The notes under the pieces are model-generated. The model did not search any database. It saw nothing but the letters and a program-made list of their open reading frames with translations, and was not told the origin of the DNA. The position numbers and the translations under genes were made by a program. From Candidatus Peregrinibacteria bacterium RIFOXYB2_FULL_33_20 (lineage in GTDB: Bacteria > Patescibacteriota > Gracilibacteria > UBA1369 > GWF2-33-10): 64,000 nucleotides of DNA. The stretch lies in assembly GCA_001788835.1 (NCBI GenBank), contig MFXK01000010.1, positions 36,553 through 100,552 of the forward strand, read 5' to 3'. This document shows positions 35,426 through 42,859 of this stretch, piece after piece; positions within the stretch are counted from its first letter, which is position 1, and each line of letters begins with the position of its first letter.

Positions 35426-36364
35426 ATGACCTCATCCTGCCGCCCCTCAAAAATCGCCATCATCGGAGCTGGACGTGTCGGTACTAGTTTTGCTTACGCT
35501 CTGATGATCCGTAAAATTATTTCAGAGATTGTCCTGATTGATATTGAGAAAAATAAAGTGAAAGGCGAAGTCATGGACCTCAACCATGGTCTTGCTTATG
35601 CGGAAAATTTGAAAATATACGGCGGGGATTTTTCAGACTGCAAAAATGCTGATTACATTGTCATTACAGCTGGCGCTAGTCAAAAACCAAGTGAAACCAG
35701 GATTGATTTAATTAATAAGAATCTAACCATTCTGAAATCAATGATCCCGAGTATTCTGAAATACAACAACACTGCCAAAATTATTCTGGTGAGCAATCCT
35801 GTTGATATTCTTACTTATATCACGTTAAAAATTTCCGGACTACCTGGAAATCAGGTTTTTGGTTCTGGAACTGTGCTAGACACATCAAGATTTAAATTTT
35901 TATTAGGACAGCATTTCCAAGTCAGTCCTGACAGTGTTGATGCTTTTATTGTTGGTGAACATGGCGATAGCGAGGTGGCAATTTTTAGCGAAGCACAAAT
36001 TGCCGGCATCCCTTTAAAAAATTTCCCAAACTATTCCAAAAAAAGTATGAAAAAAATTTATGAAGAGACCAAAAACGCCGCTTATGAAGTGATTAAATAC
36101 AAAGGCTCTACTCATTATGCCATTGGACTGGTGCTAACCGAAATAATTGAAGCCATGCATCACAACGAACATCAGGTTCTACCTGTATCAAGCCTGCTCA
36201 ATGGCGAATTTGATCTAAAAAATATTGCTTTAAGCCTGCCTTGTACTGTTGGCTCAAACGGAATTGAAAAAACTCTAGAAATCAAAATGAATAAAACCGA
36301 ACTCAAAGCTTTCCAAAATTCCGCTAAGAAACTTAAAAATATTATTAAAACATTAAAAATATAA
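35426..36364 (+). CDS. ldh: L-lactate dehydrogenase
   Basis: The 312-aa NAD-dependent enzyme has the Rossmann loop GAGRVGTSFAYAL (about 14-26) and the substrate loop TAGASQKPSETR. The Gln in that loop marks lactate specificity, where malate dehydrogenases have Arg. SNPVDILTY and the catalytic GEHGDSE complete the site. It reduces pyruvate to lactate and regenerates NAD, suggesting a fermentative life. It has a good promoter and leads the small gene at 36369, 4 nt downstream. Confidence 0.95.
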   Translation: MTSSCRPSKIAIIGAGRVGTSFAYALMIRKIISEIVLIDIEKNKVKGEVMDLNHGLAYAENLKIYGGDFSDCKNADYIVITAGASQKPSETRIDLINKNLTILKSMIPSILKYNNTAKIILVSNPVDILTYITLKISGLPGNQVFGSGTVLDTSRFKFLLGQHFQVSPDSVDAFIVGEHGDSEVAIFSEAQIAGIPLKNFPNYSKKSMKKIYEETKNAAYEVIKYKGSTHYAIGLVLTEIIEAMHHNEHQVLPVSSLLNGEFDLKNIALSLPCTVGSNGIEKTLEIKMNKTELKAFQNSAKKLKNIIKTLKI

Positions 36365-36368
36365 ATAT

Positions 36369-36800
36369 ATGACAACATATCATTACAACGAACAATTTGA
36401 GAGAAGCAAAAGGGAAGAACCACACAAAAGAAAAAAATCTGAAAGAGCGGTAGAAAAAAAATTATTAAAGCAAGGCAGTAAACAAACTATAGAGCCATAT
36501 ACAATTATCAAAATGACCGCCTTACAAAAATTTCTAAGAACTATTTTAGTCTCAATCCTAACATTAGCCAATCCAGCAATTGCTAATCAGACACAACATA
36601 TAGAAAAACCTGACATCACTAATCCTTTATCACCTAAAAAGCCTTCAATTCCTCAAACTAAACCCATAATAAAGATTGGTGATCCTTCAATATCTACCAC
36701 TATACAAAAAGCATATCCTCACTCCACTTTCAATATAGAACTCGGAAAAAAAGAAGATACTGAACATAAAACCGAAGATTTACATGAACCTGACATGTAA
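36369..36800 (+). CDS. Hypothetical membrane-anchored protein, 143 aa
   Basis: This protein is unrecognised. A very basic N-terminal 47 residues precede a hydrophobic segment (FLRTILVSILTLANPAIA, about 55-72) that could be a late signal peptide ending in AIA. The rest is Pro/Lys/Ile-rich and looks disordered (KPDITNPLSPKKPSIPQTKP). It directly follows ldh and probably shares its transcript. Translation may instead start at an internal ATG (codon 49), giving a normal signal peptide. Confidence 0.6.
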   Translation: MTTYHYNEQFERSKREEPHKRKKSERAVEKKLLKQGSKQTIEPYTIIKMTALQKFLRTILVSILTLANPAIANQTQHIEKPDITNPLSPKKPSIPQTKPIIKIGDPSISTTIQKAYPHSTFNIELGKKEDTEHKTEDLHEPDM

Positions 36801-36895
36801 TCCTGATTTTTTATTTATCACATATCACTTACCACCTTCCTTTCCTCCTTCTTCAAACCTTCCCCCTTTCACACTTTTTCTATTCTTCATTTTTC

Positions 36896-36940
36896 ATTCT
36901 TAACACTCATAGCTCACAGCCCAAAGCTCATAGCTATTCT
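36896..36940. repeat. Degenerate heptad repeat (CATAGCT family)
   Basis: Seven-base units such as CACTCAT, AGCTCAC and AGCTCAT, AGCTATT reach into the stop region of hisIE. The rest of the gap 36801-36895 is pyrimidine-rich with no clear signal. Confidence 0.45.
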
Positions 36941-37590
36941 TTTTCATTTCTTTTTCTCAAAACCGCCACCACTTCTTCAAAATCCACATTTTTCTCAACC
37001 AAAAGCACCATCAAATGATACAATAAATCAGCGCTTTCTTCTGCTAAACGTTCTTTAGTTTCCTTGGTCGCCGCCTTAATCACCTCCCCGCTCTCTTCAG
37101 AAACTTTTGTACAAATTTTATAAATCCCTTCTTGAAACAAACTTGTAGTATAAGATCCTTCAGGCATTCTTTCTTTCCTCTCTTTAATCAAATCAAAAAG
37201 CTCTTTTAAAAATGTCATTTTGACCTCCTTTCCTGTCATTCCTGCGCTTTTTTTTGTCATTCCTGCGAAGGCAGGAATCTTAGTTTCCCCAAAACACGAC
37301 CCACTTCCACTATGACACGTCGGCCCATTTGGTTTCACCTGAATCAAAATAGTATCTTCATCACAATCTATCTGAAAACTAATTAAATCTAAAAAGTTCC
37401 CTGAAGTTTCTCCTTTTGTCCAAAGTCTATTCTTGCTTCGAGAAAAAAAGGTAACTCGTTTTTCCTTCAAAGTTTTTTCAAATGCTTCCTTATTCATATA
37501 CCCCAACATCAAGATTTCTTTAGTTTCAAAATCCTGAATAATTGCCGGTAAAAGTTCTGATTTCTGAAAATTTGGATTTGTCTCCATCAA
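36934..37590 (-). CDS. hisIE: Phosphoribosyl-AMP cyclohydrolase / phosphoribosyl-ATP pyrophosphohydrolase
   Basis: The 218-aa bifunctional protein has a HisI domain (LPAIIQDFETKEILMLGYMN, SRSKNRLWTKGETSG, FQIDCDEDTILIQV, CHSGSGSCFG; about 1-105) and a HisE domain (ERMPEGSYTTSLFQEG, KVSEESGEVIKAA, AEESADLLYHLMVLL; about 133-218). They carry out steps two and three of histidine synthesis. The linker (KIPAFAGMTKKSAGMTGKEVKM) is wholly made from two palindromic repeats at 37214-37283. The gene stands apart from the other his genes. A possible promoter (TTGACA at 37617-37622, 17 nt, TAAAAA) is so close to the start that the mRNA would be nearly leaderless. Confidence 0.94.
   Translation of the reverse strand: MMETNPNFQKSELLPAIIQDFETKEILMLGYMNKEAFEKTLKEKRVTFFSRSKNRLWTKGETSGNFLDLISFQIDCDEDTILIQVKPNGPTCHSGSGSCFGETKIPAFAGMTKKSAGMTGKEVKMTFLKELFDLIKERKERMPEGSYTTSLFQEGIYKICTKVSEESGEVIKAATKETKERLAEESADLLYHLMVLLVEKNVDFEEVVAVLRKRNEKE
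37214..37283. repeat. Two palindromic elements forming the HisI-HisE linker
   Basis: A shortened copy (TGTCATTCCTGCGC) and a full copy with arms ATTCCTGC and GCAGGAAT lie side by side, in frame. Confidence 0.8.
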
Positions 37591-37643
37591 TTTTTTTTAG
37601 ACCAAATCCAGTTTAATGTCAAAATAACTTTAATACAAATTTT

Positions 37644-38639
37644 TTAATATTTCATTTTACCACCACCGAATGCCCGGAACTGATCAAGACCACCGTAATT
37701 ATCTGGATTGCGGTCATAGAAGCCCAACCTACCACCGCCCCAACCAGCATCGACGAAACGTTCTTTTGTAGAGGCAGGATCAGTTGGAAGTAATGTACAT
37801 GTTTTTGTATCAATTAGAACTTCTCTATCAATAGCATTAGTAGCACCGGCGAAATAAACTCTGCTATCGGCAAATTCAAGACCATATTCATCTAATTGTT
37901 TTTGATTTATCTCAACACGCTTACCAAAAGGTTTTGTCATATCTGTATCCTTACCCATCACTCTAGGATAATCTGCGCCGTCCCATATACCCAATCTAAG
38001 TTCAATAGGACTAGGAACTTGAATAGCTCCCCATTGCTCTTCAGTAAATGGAGAAATATATGTTTCATTTTTTTGTATTGCAGCTTTATTTGCGTCTAAC
38101 TTTTCTATAAGTTCAAGTAAATTAGCGTCAATAGCAATAACCAATTCAGGTTTTGTAGCTAACTTTTTTAGACCTTCAAGTTTTTTTCTACCTTCCGGAC
38201 CTTTATAAATCTCATAAAGATTAGTTAGAATTTGTGCCTTATTTGGGAGCCTAAGTCCAGGTATTTGTGATAATTTACGAACTTCCCATCCTTTCATTAT
38301 TTCTTCAGCTTGCTGCTCAGGATCTATTCCAAGTTGTTCAATCAAAAATTGTTTTATCTCTGCTTCTCCAAATTCTTCTCTCAAGGTCGATACTTCTTTT
38401 CTAGTAGATAATTCTTCTACTCCTGTTCTAGTCCTTTCTGCATTTTCAGCAAATACTTCTTCAATTACAGCTTCTTTCATGTCATTGCCTTCACTAAATT
38501 TTGCTCTTCCTGTTTTCTCTGCTTCTTTTAGTAAAGTCCCATCTTCTGCAGCTCTACTGGCATGATCTGATAAAGACAATTCTGTTCTTTCAGGATCAAC
38601 AGTTCTTCTTTCTGGACCAGAATAATTTGGATTAGACAT
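37644..38639 (-). CDS. Hypothetical protein, 331 aa
   Basis: I recognise no domain. It starts with NPNYSGPERRTVDPERTELS, which has the short GPERR motif seen near the ends of many bacterial regulatory proteins. A charged helical part (about 30-200) follows, then a region rich in Gly, Asp and aromatics at the end (GWGGGRLGFYDRNPDNYGG). There is no signal peptide. A possible promoter (TTGTAT, 17 nt, TATCAT within ATGTTATCAT) resembles the -10 context of the TTGACAGAGAG promoters. The style is like the hypothetical at 45347, but I see no clear homology. Confidence 0.65.
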   Translation of the reverse strand: MSNPNYSGPERRTVDPERTELSLSDHASRAAEDGTLLKEAEKTGRAKFSEGNDMKEAVIEEVFAENAERTRTGVEELSTRKEVSTLREEFGEAEIKQFLIEQLGIDPEQQAEEIMKGWEVRKLSQIPGLRLPNKAQILTNLYEIYKGPEGRKKLEGLKKLATKPELVIAIDANLLELIEKLDANKAAIQKNETYISPFTEEQWGAIQVPSPIELRLGIWDGADYPRVMGKDTDMTKPFGKRVEINQKQLDEYGLEFADSRVYFAGATNAIDREVLIDTKTCTLLPTDPASTKERFVDAGWGGGRLGFYDRNPDNYGGLDQFRAFGGGKMKY

Positions 38640-38710
38640 GTTTTAATAATTTAGCGCGCCTTCAGAAATTATATGATAACATATATTTCCGATAAATACA
38701 AAGGAAATTT

Positions 38711-38941
38711 TTATTTTTTCACACCAATCTTCCAAACACCTTTCTCCAAAAAAGCTTCTATAGTCTGGCGATTAGCTTTATTAATCAAATTAGAATGAGA
38801 GATTTTCTTCTTTTTTGCATAATCAACTAACGTCAAAACCGTGAAAAAGTAAGGAAAAATACCTTTTTTCACGGTTTTGAATATTAATACAAATTTTTTA
38901 CTCTTTTTAAAATATAGAAATTCCTTGCAAAATCTCTCCAT
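38711..38941 (-). CDS. Small helix-turn-helix-like protein, start uncertain
   Basis: The open frame has 76 codons, but the convincing part is the last 41 (from a TTG at 38836): LVDYAKKKKISHSNLINKANRQTIEAFLEKGVWKIG. This resembles the excisionase/MerR-like HTH pattern, ending in a GvWkI beta turn. The first half is unconvincing because it crosses a long inverted repeat (38833-38880). It is divergent from the MerR-ATPase gene at 38994, so it may be a partner or regulator of that module. Confidence 0.45.
   Translation of the reverse strand: MERFCKEFLYFKKSKKFVLIFKTVKKGIFPYFFTVLTLVDYAKKKKISHSNLINKANRQTIEAFLEKGVWKIGVKK
38833..38880. repeat. Long inverted repeat (hairpin)
   Basis: TCAAAACCGTGAAAAAG (38833-38849) pairs with 38863-38880, 16 bp perfect plus a one-base bulge, with a loop of about 13 nt. 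No U-run follows on either strand, so it does not look like a simple terminator. Confidence 0.8.
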
Positions 38942-38993
38942 CTAAATTATACTTTGTATAGATTTGTATAGATTTTTTAAAAAATGTATAGAT
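38925..38993 (+). promoter_or_regulatory. Promoter with three helically phased operator repeats
   Basis: TTGCAA (38925-38930), 17 nt, TATACT (38948-38953) forms a good promoter. Directly after it TTTGTATAGAT repeats at 38953 and 38963, and AATGTATAGAT at 38983. The starts are 10 and 20 bp apart, so they sit on one face of the helix. This suggests autoregulation by the HTH protein encoded just downstream. Confidence 0.65.
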
Positions 38994-39719
38994 ATGGAAC
39001 GGGAACTATTTAGTATCGGAGAAACTGCCAATATGCTTGGATTATCTATCCAAACACTTCGCAGATGGGATGCCAGTGGTAAATTCAAAGCATTTCGTCC
39101 TGATCCAAACGGTCACAGGTATTATAAAAAAATTGACATTGATTTATTTCTGAATGACATAGAAACTCTAGCTGAAATCTGGGTAAATAAAGAACAAGGA
39201 ACTGAACCTAACTCTGAATTTTATTGCACATACAGCAACATATTTAAAATTAGACTAGATAAAATGATGGCAGATTTAAAAAATATTAGTGATTTAAAAA
39301 CCGATACCTCTCTAATCACTGCAATAACAGGAGAAATAGGCAATAATTCATTTGATCACAATTTAGGACAATGGCCTGATATTCCAGGAATATTTTTTGC
39401 TTATGACTTGAAAATGAAAAAAATTGTATTGGCAGATCGAGGACAAGGTGTATTAAAAACCTTACAAAGAGTAAAAATGGACTTAAAAAACGATCAAGAT
39501 GCTTTAAAAGTTGCTTTTACTGAAATTATAACAGGAAGAGCTCCAGAAAGACGCGGTAATGGACTCAAATTTGTAAAACAAATCATATTAACAAACCCCA
39601 TAAAATTTCTATTTAGAAGTGGCGATGCTGAATTAGACATAGGGGAAAAAGATAGCAAGATAAATATTAAAAAAACAGAAAATCAATTTCATGGCTCTTT
39701 TGTTATCATAAATTTTTAA
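38994..39719 (+). CDS. MerR-type HTH fused to a GHKL ATPase domain
   Basis: The start is the ATG at 38994 (MERELFSIGETANMLGL); the frame open from TTG 38964 runs through the operator repeats. About 241 aa. Residues 1-53 are a MerR/excisionase-like HTH (SIQTLRRWDASGKFKAFRPDPNGHRYY). Residues about 80-241 resemble histidine-kinase-like ATPases: N-box GEIGNNSFDHN, G1 LADRGQGV, G2 RRGNGLKFVK. There is no phospho-acceptor His domain, so it looks like an anti-sigma-type (SpoIIAB/RsbW-like) ATPase carrying its own DNA-binding domain. A STAS-like gene follows 11 nt downstream, completing a probable partner-switch pair. Confidence 0.82.
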   Translation: MERELFSIGETANMLGLSIQTLRRWDASGKFKAFRPDPNGHRYYKKIDIDLFLNDIETLAEIWVNKEQGTEPNSEFYCTYSNIFKIRLDKMMADLKNISDLKTDTSLITAITGEIGNNSFDHNLGQWPDIPGIFFAYDLKMKKIVLADRGQGVLKTLQRVKMDLKNDQDALKVAFTEIITGRAPERRGNGLKFVKQIILTNPIKFLFRSGDAELDIGEKDSKINIKKTENQFHGSFVIINF

Positions 39720-39730
39720 AATTTAAATAT

Positions 39731-40015
39731 ATGCAAATCTTTCTAAAAAAATTTGGCGAAATCCTTACATCAAGAGATACTGGCAAAGAAGCTTTTTCCG
39801 CATTTCAACCTGTTCTAAATAACTTATCTGACAACGAAAAAATTGAAGTAGATTTTGAAGGGGTTTCTGTTTTAACGCCATCATGGGCAGATGAATTTTT
39901 AATTAGATTAACAGAAAAATTCCCAAACAAAGTTACGTTTATAAACACTGAAAACGCATCTGTCCAAGCAACCTTAAAATTATTAAAAGATATAAAATTT
40001 ACAAAAAAAATCTAA
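39731..40015 (+). CDS. STAS-like (DUF4325) protein
   Basis: The 94-aa protein has the STAS-like pattern IEVDFEGVSVLTPSWADEFLIRL followed by VTFINTENASVQATLKLL, as in DUF4325. In STAS anti-anti-sigma proteins a Ser/Thr at the helix start is phosphorylated by a partner GHKL kinase; here Ser45 and Thr48 in the VLTPSWADE turn are candidates. It lies just downstream of the MerR-ATPase gene and should bind that protein. The residue assignment is inference. Confidence 0.8.
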   Translation: MQIFLKKFGEILTSRDTGKEAFSAFQPVLNNLSDNEKIEVDFEGVSVLTPSWADEFLIRLTEKFPNKVTFINTENASVQATLKLLKDIKFTKKI

Positions 40016-40039
40016 ACACGTTAAAAACTTTTCAAAAAA

Positions 40040-40153
40040 TTATTTATCTCCACGTGTTTCATCAATAACTCGATTAATAGCTTGCGGAACATCTGGCTGT
40101 AGATTTTGAAAAACTTCTTTTTCTCTCGTCAATTTAATTTTTTTCGAACCCAT
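40040..40153 (-). CDS. Small ORF, 37 aa, overlapping the preceding gene
   Basis: ATG at 40151-40153 lies within the last codons of the 40134-40559 gene in another frame and reads MGSKKIKLTREKEVF, then NLQPDVPQAINRVIDETRGDK. The overlap contains seven consecutive A residues (TCGAAAAAAATT), where a one-base shift would join the two frames. It may be a separate coupled gene or the true C-terminus of the upstream protein. Confidence 0.45.
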   Translation of the reverse strand: MGSKKIKLTREKEVFQNLQPDVPQAINRVIDETRGDK

Positions 40154-40559
40154 TATTAGGAAGTCCTCCTTCTATTATTTCATCTGAACCATCTATCCTA
40201 CTTCTAGCTAAAATATAACTTCGACCTGTCTCGACCACATTTATTAATTCTGCCGTCGTTCCAATTTGTTTTCGTGTGTCTTCATTTTCAACAGGTCTTT
40301 TATCAATTAATAAACTTGAGGTAATTTTTATTTCATCTGGATTCGCTCCATCTAAAACCGCTCTATCTATTAATGACCTAATGTGTTTTACACTACGCTC
40401 ATGCTCTTTTATAAAAGATTCACTTAAGCCTGCATTTCTAAACTCTTCAAGTCCTTTTTCATACAACTCTAAAGCTCTGTTCACATCTCCATTTTTTATG
40501 AAAACTCGATTACCTTTAAAAAATAAACGATTCCCCTTAGTTAATGCTTCGTAATTCAT
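40134..40559 (-). CDS. Hypothetical protein, 141 aa (TPR-like start)
   Basis: No family is certain. Residues 1-60 look like one or two tetratricopeptide-style helical hairpins (KNGDVNRALELYEKGLEEFRNAG, then SFIKEHERSVKHIRSLIDRA). The second half is more polar (KITSSLLIDKRPVENEDTRKQIG). The stop may be bypassed by slippage on an A7 run (see 40040-40153). It is driven by a promoter of the TTGACAGAGAG family at 40595-40623, shared with two other hypotheticals. Confidence 0.65.
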   Translation of the reverse strand: MNYEALTKGNRLFFKGNRVFIKNGDVNRALELYEKGLEEFRNAGLSESFIKEHERSVKHIRSLIDRAVLDGANPDEIKITSSLLIDKRPVENEDTRKQIGTTAELINVVETGRSYILARSRIDGSDEIIEGGLPNNGFEKN

Positions 40560-40594
40560 ATATAATATTGATTAAAAACTAATAAAACATCTAT

Positions 40595-40623
40595 ACGATA
40601 ACATCACTCCCCCTCTCTGTCAA
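40595..40623 (-). promoter_or_regulatory. Sigma-70-type promoter with GA-rich spacer (copy 2)
   Basis: Minus strand: TTGACA (40618-40623), 17-nt purine-rich spacer, TATCGT (40595-40600), with TTGACAGAGAG and ATGTTAT as in the copies at 660 and 42048. Confidence 0.65.
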
Positions 40624-40658
40624 GTTTTATTAAGTGATTTTTATGTAGACTTAGTATA

Positions 40659-40672
40659 TTCTGTATACAGAA
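40659..40672. promoter_or_regulatory. Palindromic operator before the AbiEi-like gene
   Basis: TTCTGTATACAGAA is a perfect 14-bp palindrome, 28 nt before the ATG at 40701 and next to a probable -10 (TAGTAT). AbiEi-type antitoxins bind inverted repeats and repress their own promoters, so this is the likely operator. Confidence 0.6.
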
Positions 40673-40700
40673 ATACTTAAAAATTTCAGGTTATTTTTAT

Positions 40701-41498
40701 ATGAAATATACTCTCACTTCATCTAAAGATAGTAAATTACTAGAAAATCTTATTATTAAATATGGACAGATTGTAACTATTAATCAGATTTCTGATGAAG
40801 CTAAAAAAAATTTAAATCAAAGTCAAATTGAATATCTTATTTCAAGTCTTACAAAAAAAGGCTGGTTAATTCGTGTCAAAAAAGGGCTTTATGTAATTTC
40901 AGATTTAAGTAATCGAGGATTTTTATCATTATCTTCATATATTATTGCAAATTTATTGGTTAAAAACTCTTACGTTTCTTTTGAATCAGCACTTCAATAT
41001 CATGGTATGTTTGATCAATTAACAAATAAAATTATTTCTATTTCTTTAAAAGAACATAAAGATGTAAATCTCCAAAATACTGAATATAATTTCATCAAAA
41101 CAAAAACTGATTATTATTTTGGTTTCAAAAAAATTATAATAGATAATCAAAATGCACAAATTGCAACGCAGGAAAAAGCTCTTTGCGATATTATTAATTT
41201 TCATCGAAGCATTTATTCTATTGATTTAGTTATTGAAAAATTAAAAAATTATAAAAACAATATTAATTTTATTCAAATGCAAAATAATATAAAACAATTA
41301 TCAATGACTACCTTGAAAATCTTTGGTTTTATTTTTGATCTTTTAAATATTGATTCATCAGAGTTACTAAAACAATCAAAAACAACTAAAACAGCTCATA
41401 AAATGACATCTGATTCTAGAATTTTTAATGCAAAATGGAGGCTTTATTATGATAGTTATTTTGGAAAATTATTAACACTCAAAAACAAACTGAAATGA
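40701..41498 (+). CDS. AbiEi-type antitoxin/regulator (winged helix)
   Basis: The 265-aa protein has an N-terminal winged helix (QIVTINQISDEAKKNLNQSQIEYLISSLTKKGWLIRVKKGLYVI, about 27-70) followed by the AbiEi region (YVSFESALQYHG, then ATQEKALCDIINFHR). AbiEi is the antitoxin and repressor of type IV AbiE toxin-antitoxin systems, whose toxin AbiEii is a nucleotidyltransferase. The following toxin frame is cut after 29 codons (41495-41584), so only the antitoxin appears intact. The palindrome at 40659-40672 is its likely operator. Confidence 0.8.
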   Translation: MKYTLTSSKDSKLLENLIIKYGQIVTINQISDEAKKNLNQSQIEYLISSLTKKGWLIRVKKGLYVISDLSNRGFLSLSSYIIANLLVKNSYVSFESALQYHGMFDQLTNKIISISLKEHKDVNLQNTEYNFIKTKTDYYFGFKKIIIDNQNAQIATQEKALCDIINFHRSIYSIDLVIEKLKNYKNNINFIQMQNNIKQLSMTTLKIFGFIFDLLNIDSSELLKQSKTTKTAHKMTSDSRIFNAKWRLYYDSYFGKLLTLKNKLK

Positions 41499-41584
41499 TG
41501 CAAATCTATTATTCAAAAACAGTTGAAGATGAAAAAATTAATGAGATGATTGAGAAATTACCGTTTAAAGAAATAAAGTTATAA
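41495..41584 (+). pseudogene. Truncated AbiEii-like toxin start
   Basis: ATG overlaps the AbiEi stop (ATGA) and reads MMQIYYSKTVEDEKINEMIEKLP, then FKEIKL and a stop. This resembles the N-terminus of AbiEii nucleotidyltransferases, which go on to a GGTALAL motif that is missing here. The sequence then runs into the convergent gene at 41579. It is best read as a toxin gene deleted from codon 29 on. Confidence 0.6.
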
Positions 41585-42016
41585 CTTATCTATAGCATCT
41601 AATTCCGATTGTAATCTTTTTACTTCTTGATTTGCATCTCCAAGTCTTTGCAGAGTTATATTAATTGCCCCCATATCCTGAAAGCTTCCATATTGATCTG
41701 TCCTTGCAAATCCACCTTTTTGTGCAACATTAGTCATAGTCTCTAATTCGTGTTCCATTCTTTCTGCAAATTCTTTAGCTCTTTCAAGTTCTTTTTCTAA
41801 TAATTCTTTCGTTCTTAGCGGTATCTGTGGTTCTATATCATCTTCTATGACTCTTGTATCTTTCTCCAATGATTCCTCACTTTTTGGTCTAAACCATTTT
41901 TTTAATCTTTCTCTCCAGCTACAACGTTGACCATCTACTTTAGAGTCATGTTTTGACCTTCTGTCATCACCACAATCTAAATCATTAGGGGCATATTTTT
42001 CTTGATTTTTTCTCAT
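41579..42016 (-). CDS. Hypothetical protein, 145 aa, with coiled coil
   Basis: The start is the ATG at 42016 (MRKNQEKYAPND); an in-frame ATG at 42034 is almost on the predicted transcription start. The protein is highly charged: a basic N-terminal 50 residues, an acidic linker, then a coiled-coil-like region (LLEKELERAKEFAERMEHELETM, about 70-92) and another heptad-rich tail (LGDANQEVKRLQSELDAIDKL). No family is recognised. It is driven by the TTGACAGAGAG-type promoter at 42048-42074. Confidence 0.65.
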   Translation of the reverse strand: MRKNQEKYAPNDLDCGDDRRSKHDSKVDGQRCSWRERLKKWFRPKSEESLEKDTRVIEDDIEPQIPLRTKELLEKELERAKEFAERMEHELETMTNVAQKGGFARTDQYGSFQDMGAINITLQRLGDANQEVKRLQSELDAIDKL

Positions 42017-42047
42017 AAAAATATTTTTAACCAAATAAAACGTCTAC

Positions 42048-42074
42048 ATCATAACATTACTCTCTCTCTGTCAA
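42048..42074 (-). promoter_or_regulatory. Sigma-70-type promoter with GA-rich spacer (copy 3)
   Basis: Minus strand: TTGACA (42069-42074), TATGAT (42048-42053), 15-nt GAGAGAGAG-containing spacer, two bases shorter than in copies 1 and 2. Confidence 0.6.
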
Positions 42075-42115
42075 GTTTTATTTTTATAAAATTTAAGGTA
42101 AAATTACTTAAATAT

Positions 42116-42859
42116 TTGATCAAAATTCTTTCATTGACCTTAATCACCCAAATCAACTCAGAATTAAATAAACTCAAGAAATTGCGACCATTAAATCATG
42201 GAGAAATCAAAGCAATTCGAAAATGGTTTAATGTTACTTACACTTATAATTCAAATGCAATTGAAGGCAATACCTTAAGTCTTGGCGAGACAAAAATGGT
42301 CATTGAAGATGGCCTGACAATCGGTGGCAAAACTGTTCGTGAAATTCTAGAAGCCAAAAATCATGGCAAAGCAACAGAACTTTTATTTAATATTGTTGAT
42401 AAAAAAATAGATTTAAACCTTGAACTTATTTTGAAATTGCATAAAGAACTTTTATTTGATATAGACCAAGAAAATGCTGGCGTTTTTCGCAAAATTCAAG
42501 TTTATATTTCAGGATCAGAAGAGAAATTGCCTACCGCAAAAGAAGTCCCAAATTCAATGAAATCATTTTTTAAATGGTATGAAGAAAATAAAAGCAAACT
42601 TCACCCATCTACTCTTGCAAGCTTAGCCCATTTCAAATTTGTAAAAATTCATCCTTTTGTTGATGGCAACGGAAGAATTGCCAGACTTCTTTTAAATTTA
42701 ATCCTTTTACAAAATTCTTATCCTGTAATTATCGTACCAGTTATATTAAGATCAGAATATATTACAAGTCTCAAAAATGGCGAAACAGATTTTTGTGACT
42801 TTACTTACAAAATTATTTTACAAAACATCAAAGATTATATTTCAATGGTAAAAAATTAA
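42116..42859 (+). CDS. Fic domain protein
   Basis: The Fic core is HPFVDGNGRIARLLLN (HxFxDGNGRxxR), expected to transfer AMP or another nucleotide moiety to target proteins. An N-terminal inhibitory motif TYTYNSNAIEGNT ([S/T]xxxE[G/N]) marks a self-inhibited, class II-like enzyme. The start is uncertain: no ATG lies between 42002 and the conserved region. TTG at 42116 or 42134 gives a normal N-terminus, while the ATG at 42002 adds 38 non-conserved residues that overlap the divergent gene and its promoter. It overlaps the end of hisF by 4 nt, tail to tail. Confidence 0.88.
   Translation: MIKILSLTLITQINSELNKLKKLRPLNHGEIKAIRKWFNVTYTYNSNAIEGNTLSLGETKMVIEDGLTIGGKTVREILEAKNHGKATELLFNIVDKKIDLNLELILKLHKELLFDIDQENAGVFRKIQVYISGSEEKLPTAKEVPNSMKSFFKWYEENKSKLHPSTLASLAHFKFVKIHPFVDGNGRIARLLLNLILLQNSYPVIIVPVILRSEYITSLKNGETDFCDFTYKIILQNIKDYISMVKN

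Noticed and set aside
35426..36364. Malate dehydrogenase
   Set aside because: The substrate loop has Gln (GASQKPSETR), the lactate-specific residue, rather than Arg.
38964..38993. TTG start for the MerR-ATPase gene
   Set aside because: This stretch is made of operator repeats just after the -10 box. The ATG at 38994 starts the HTH fold properly.
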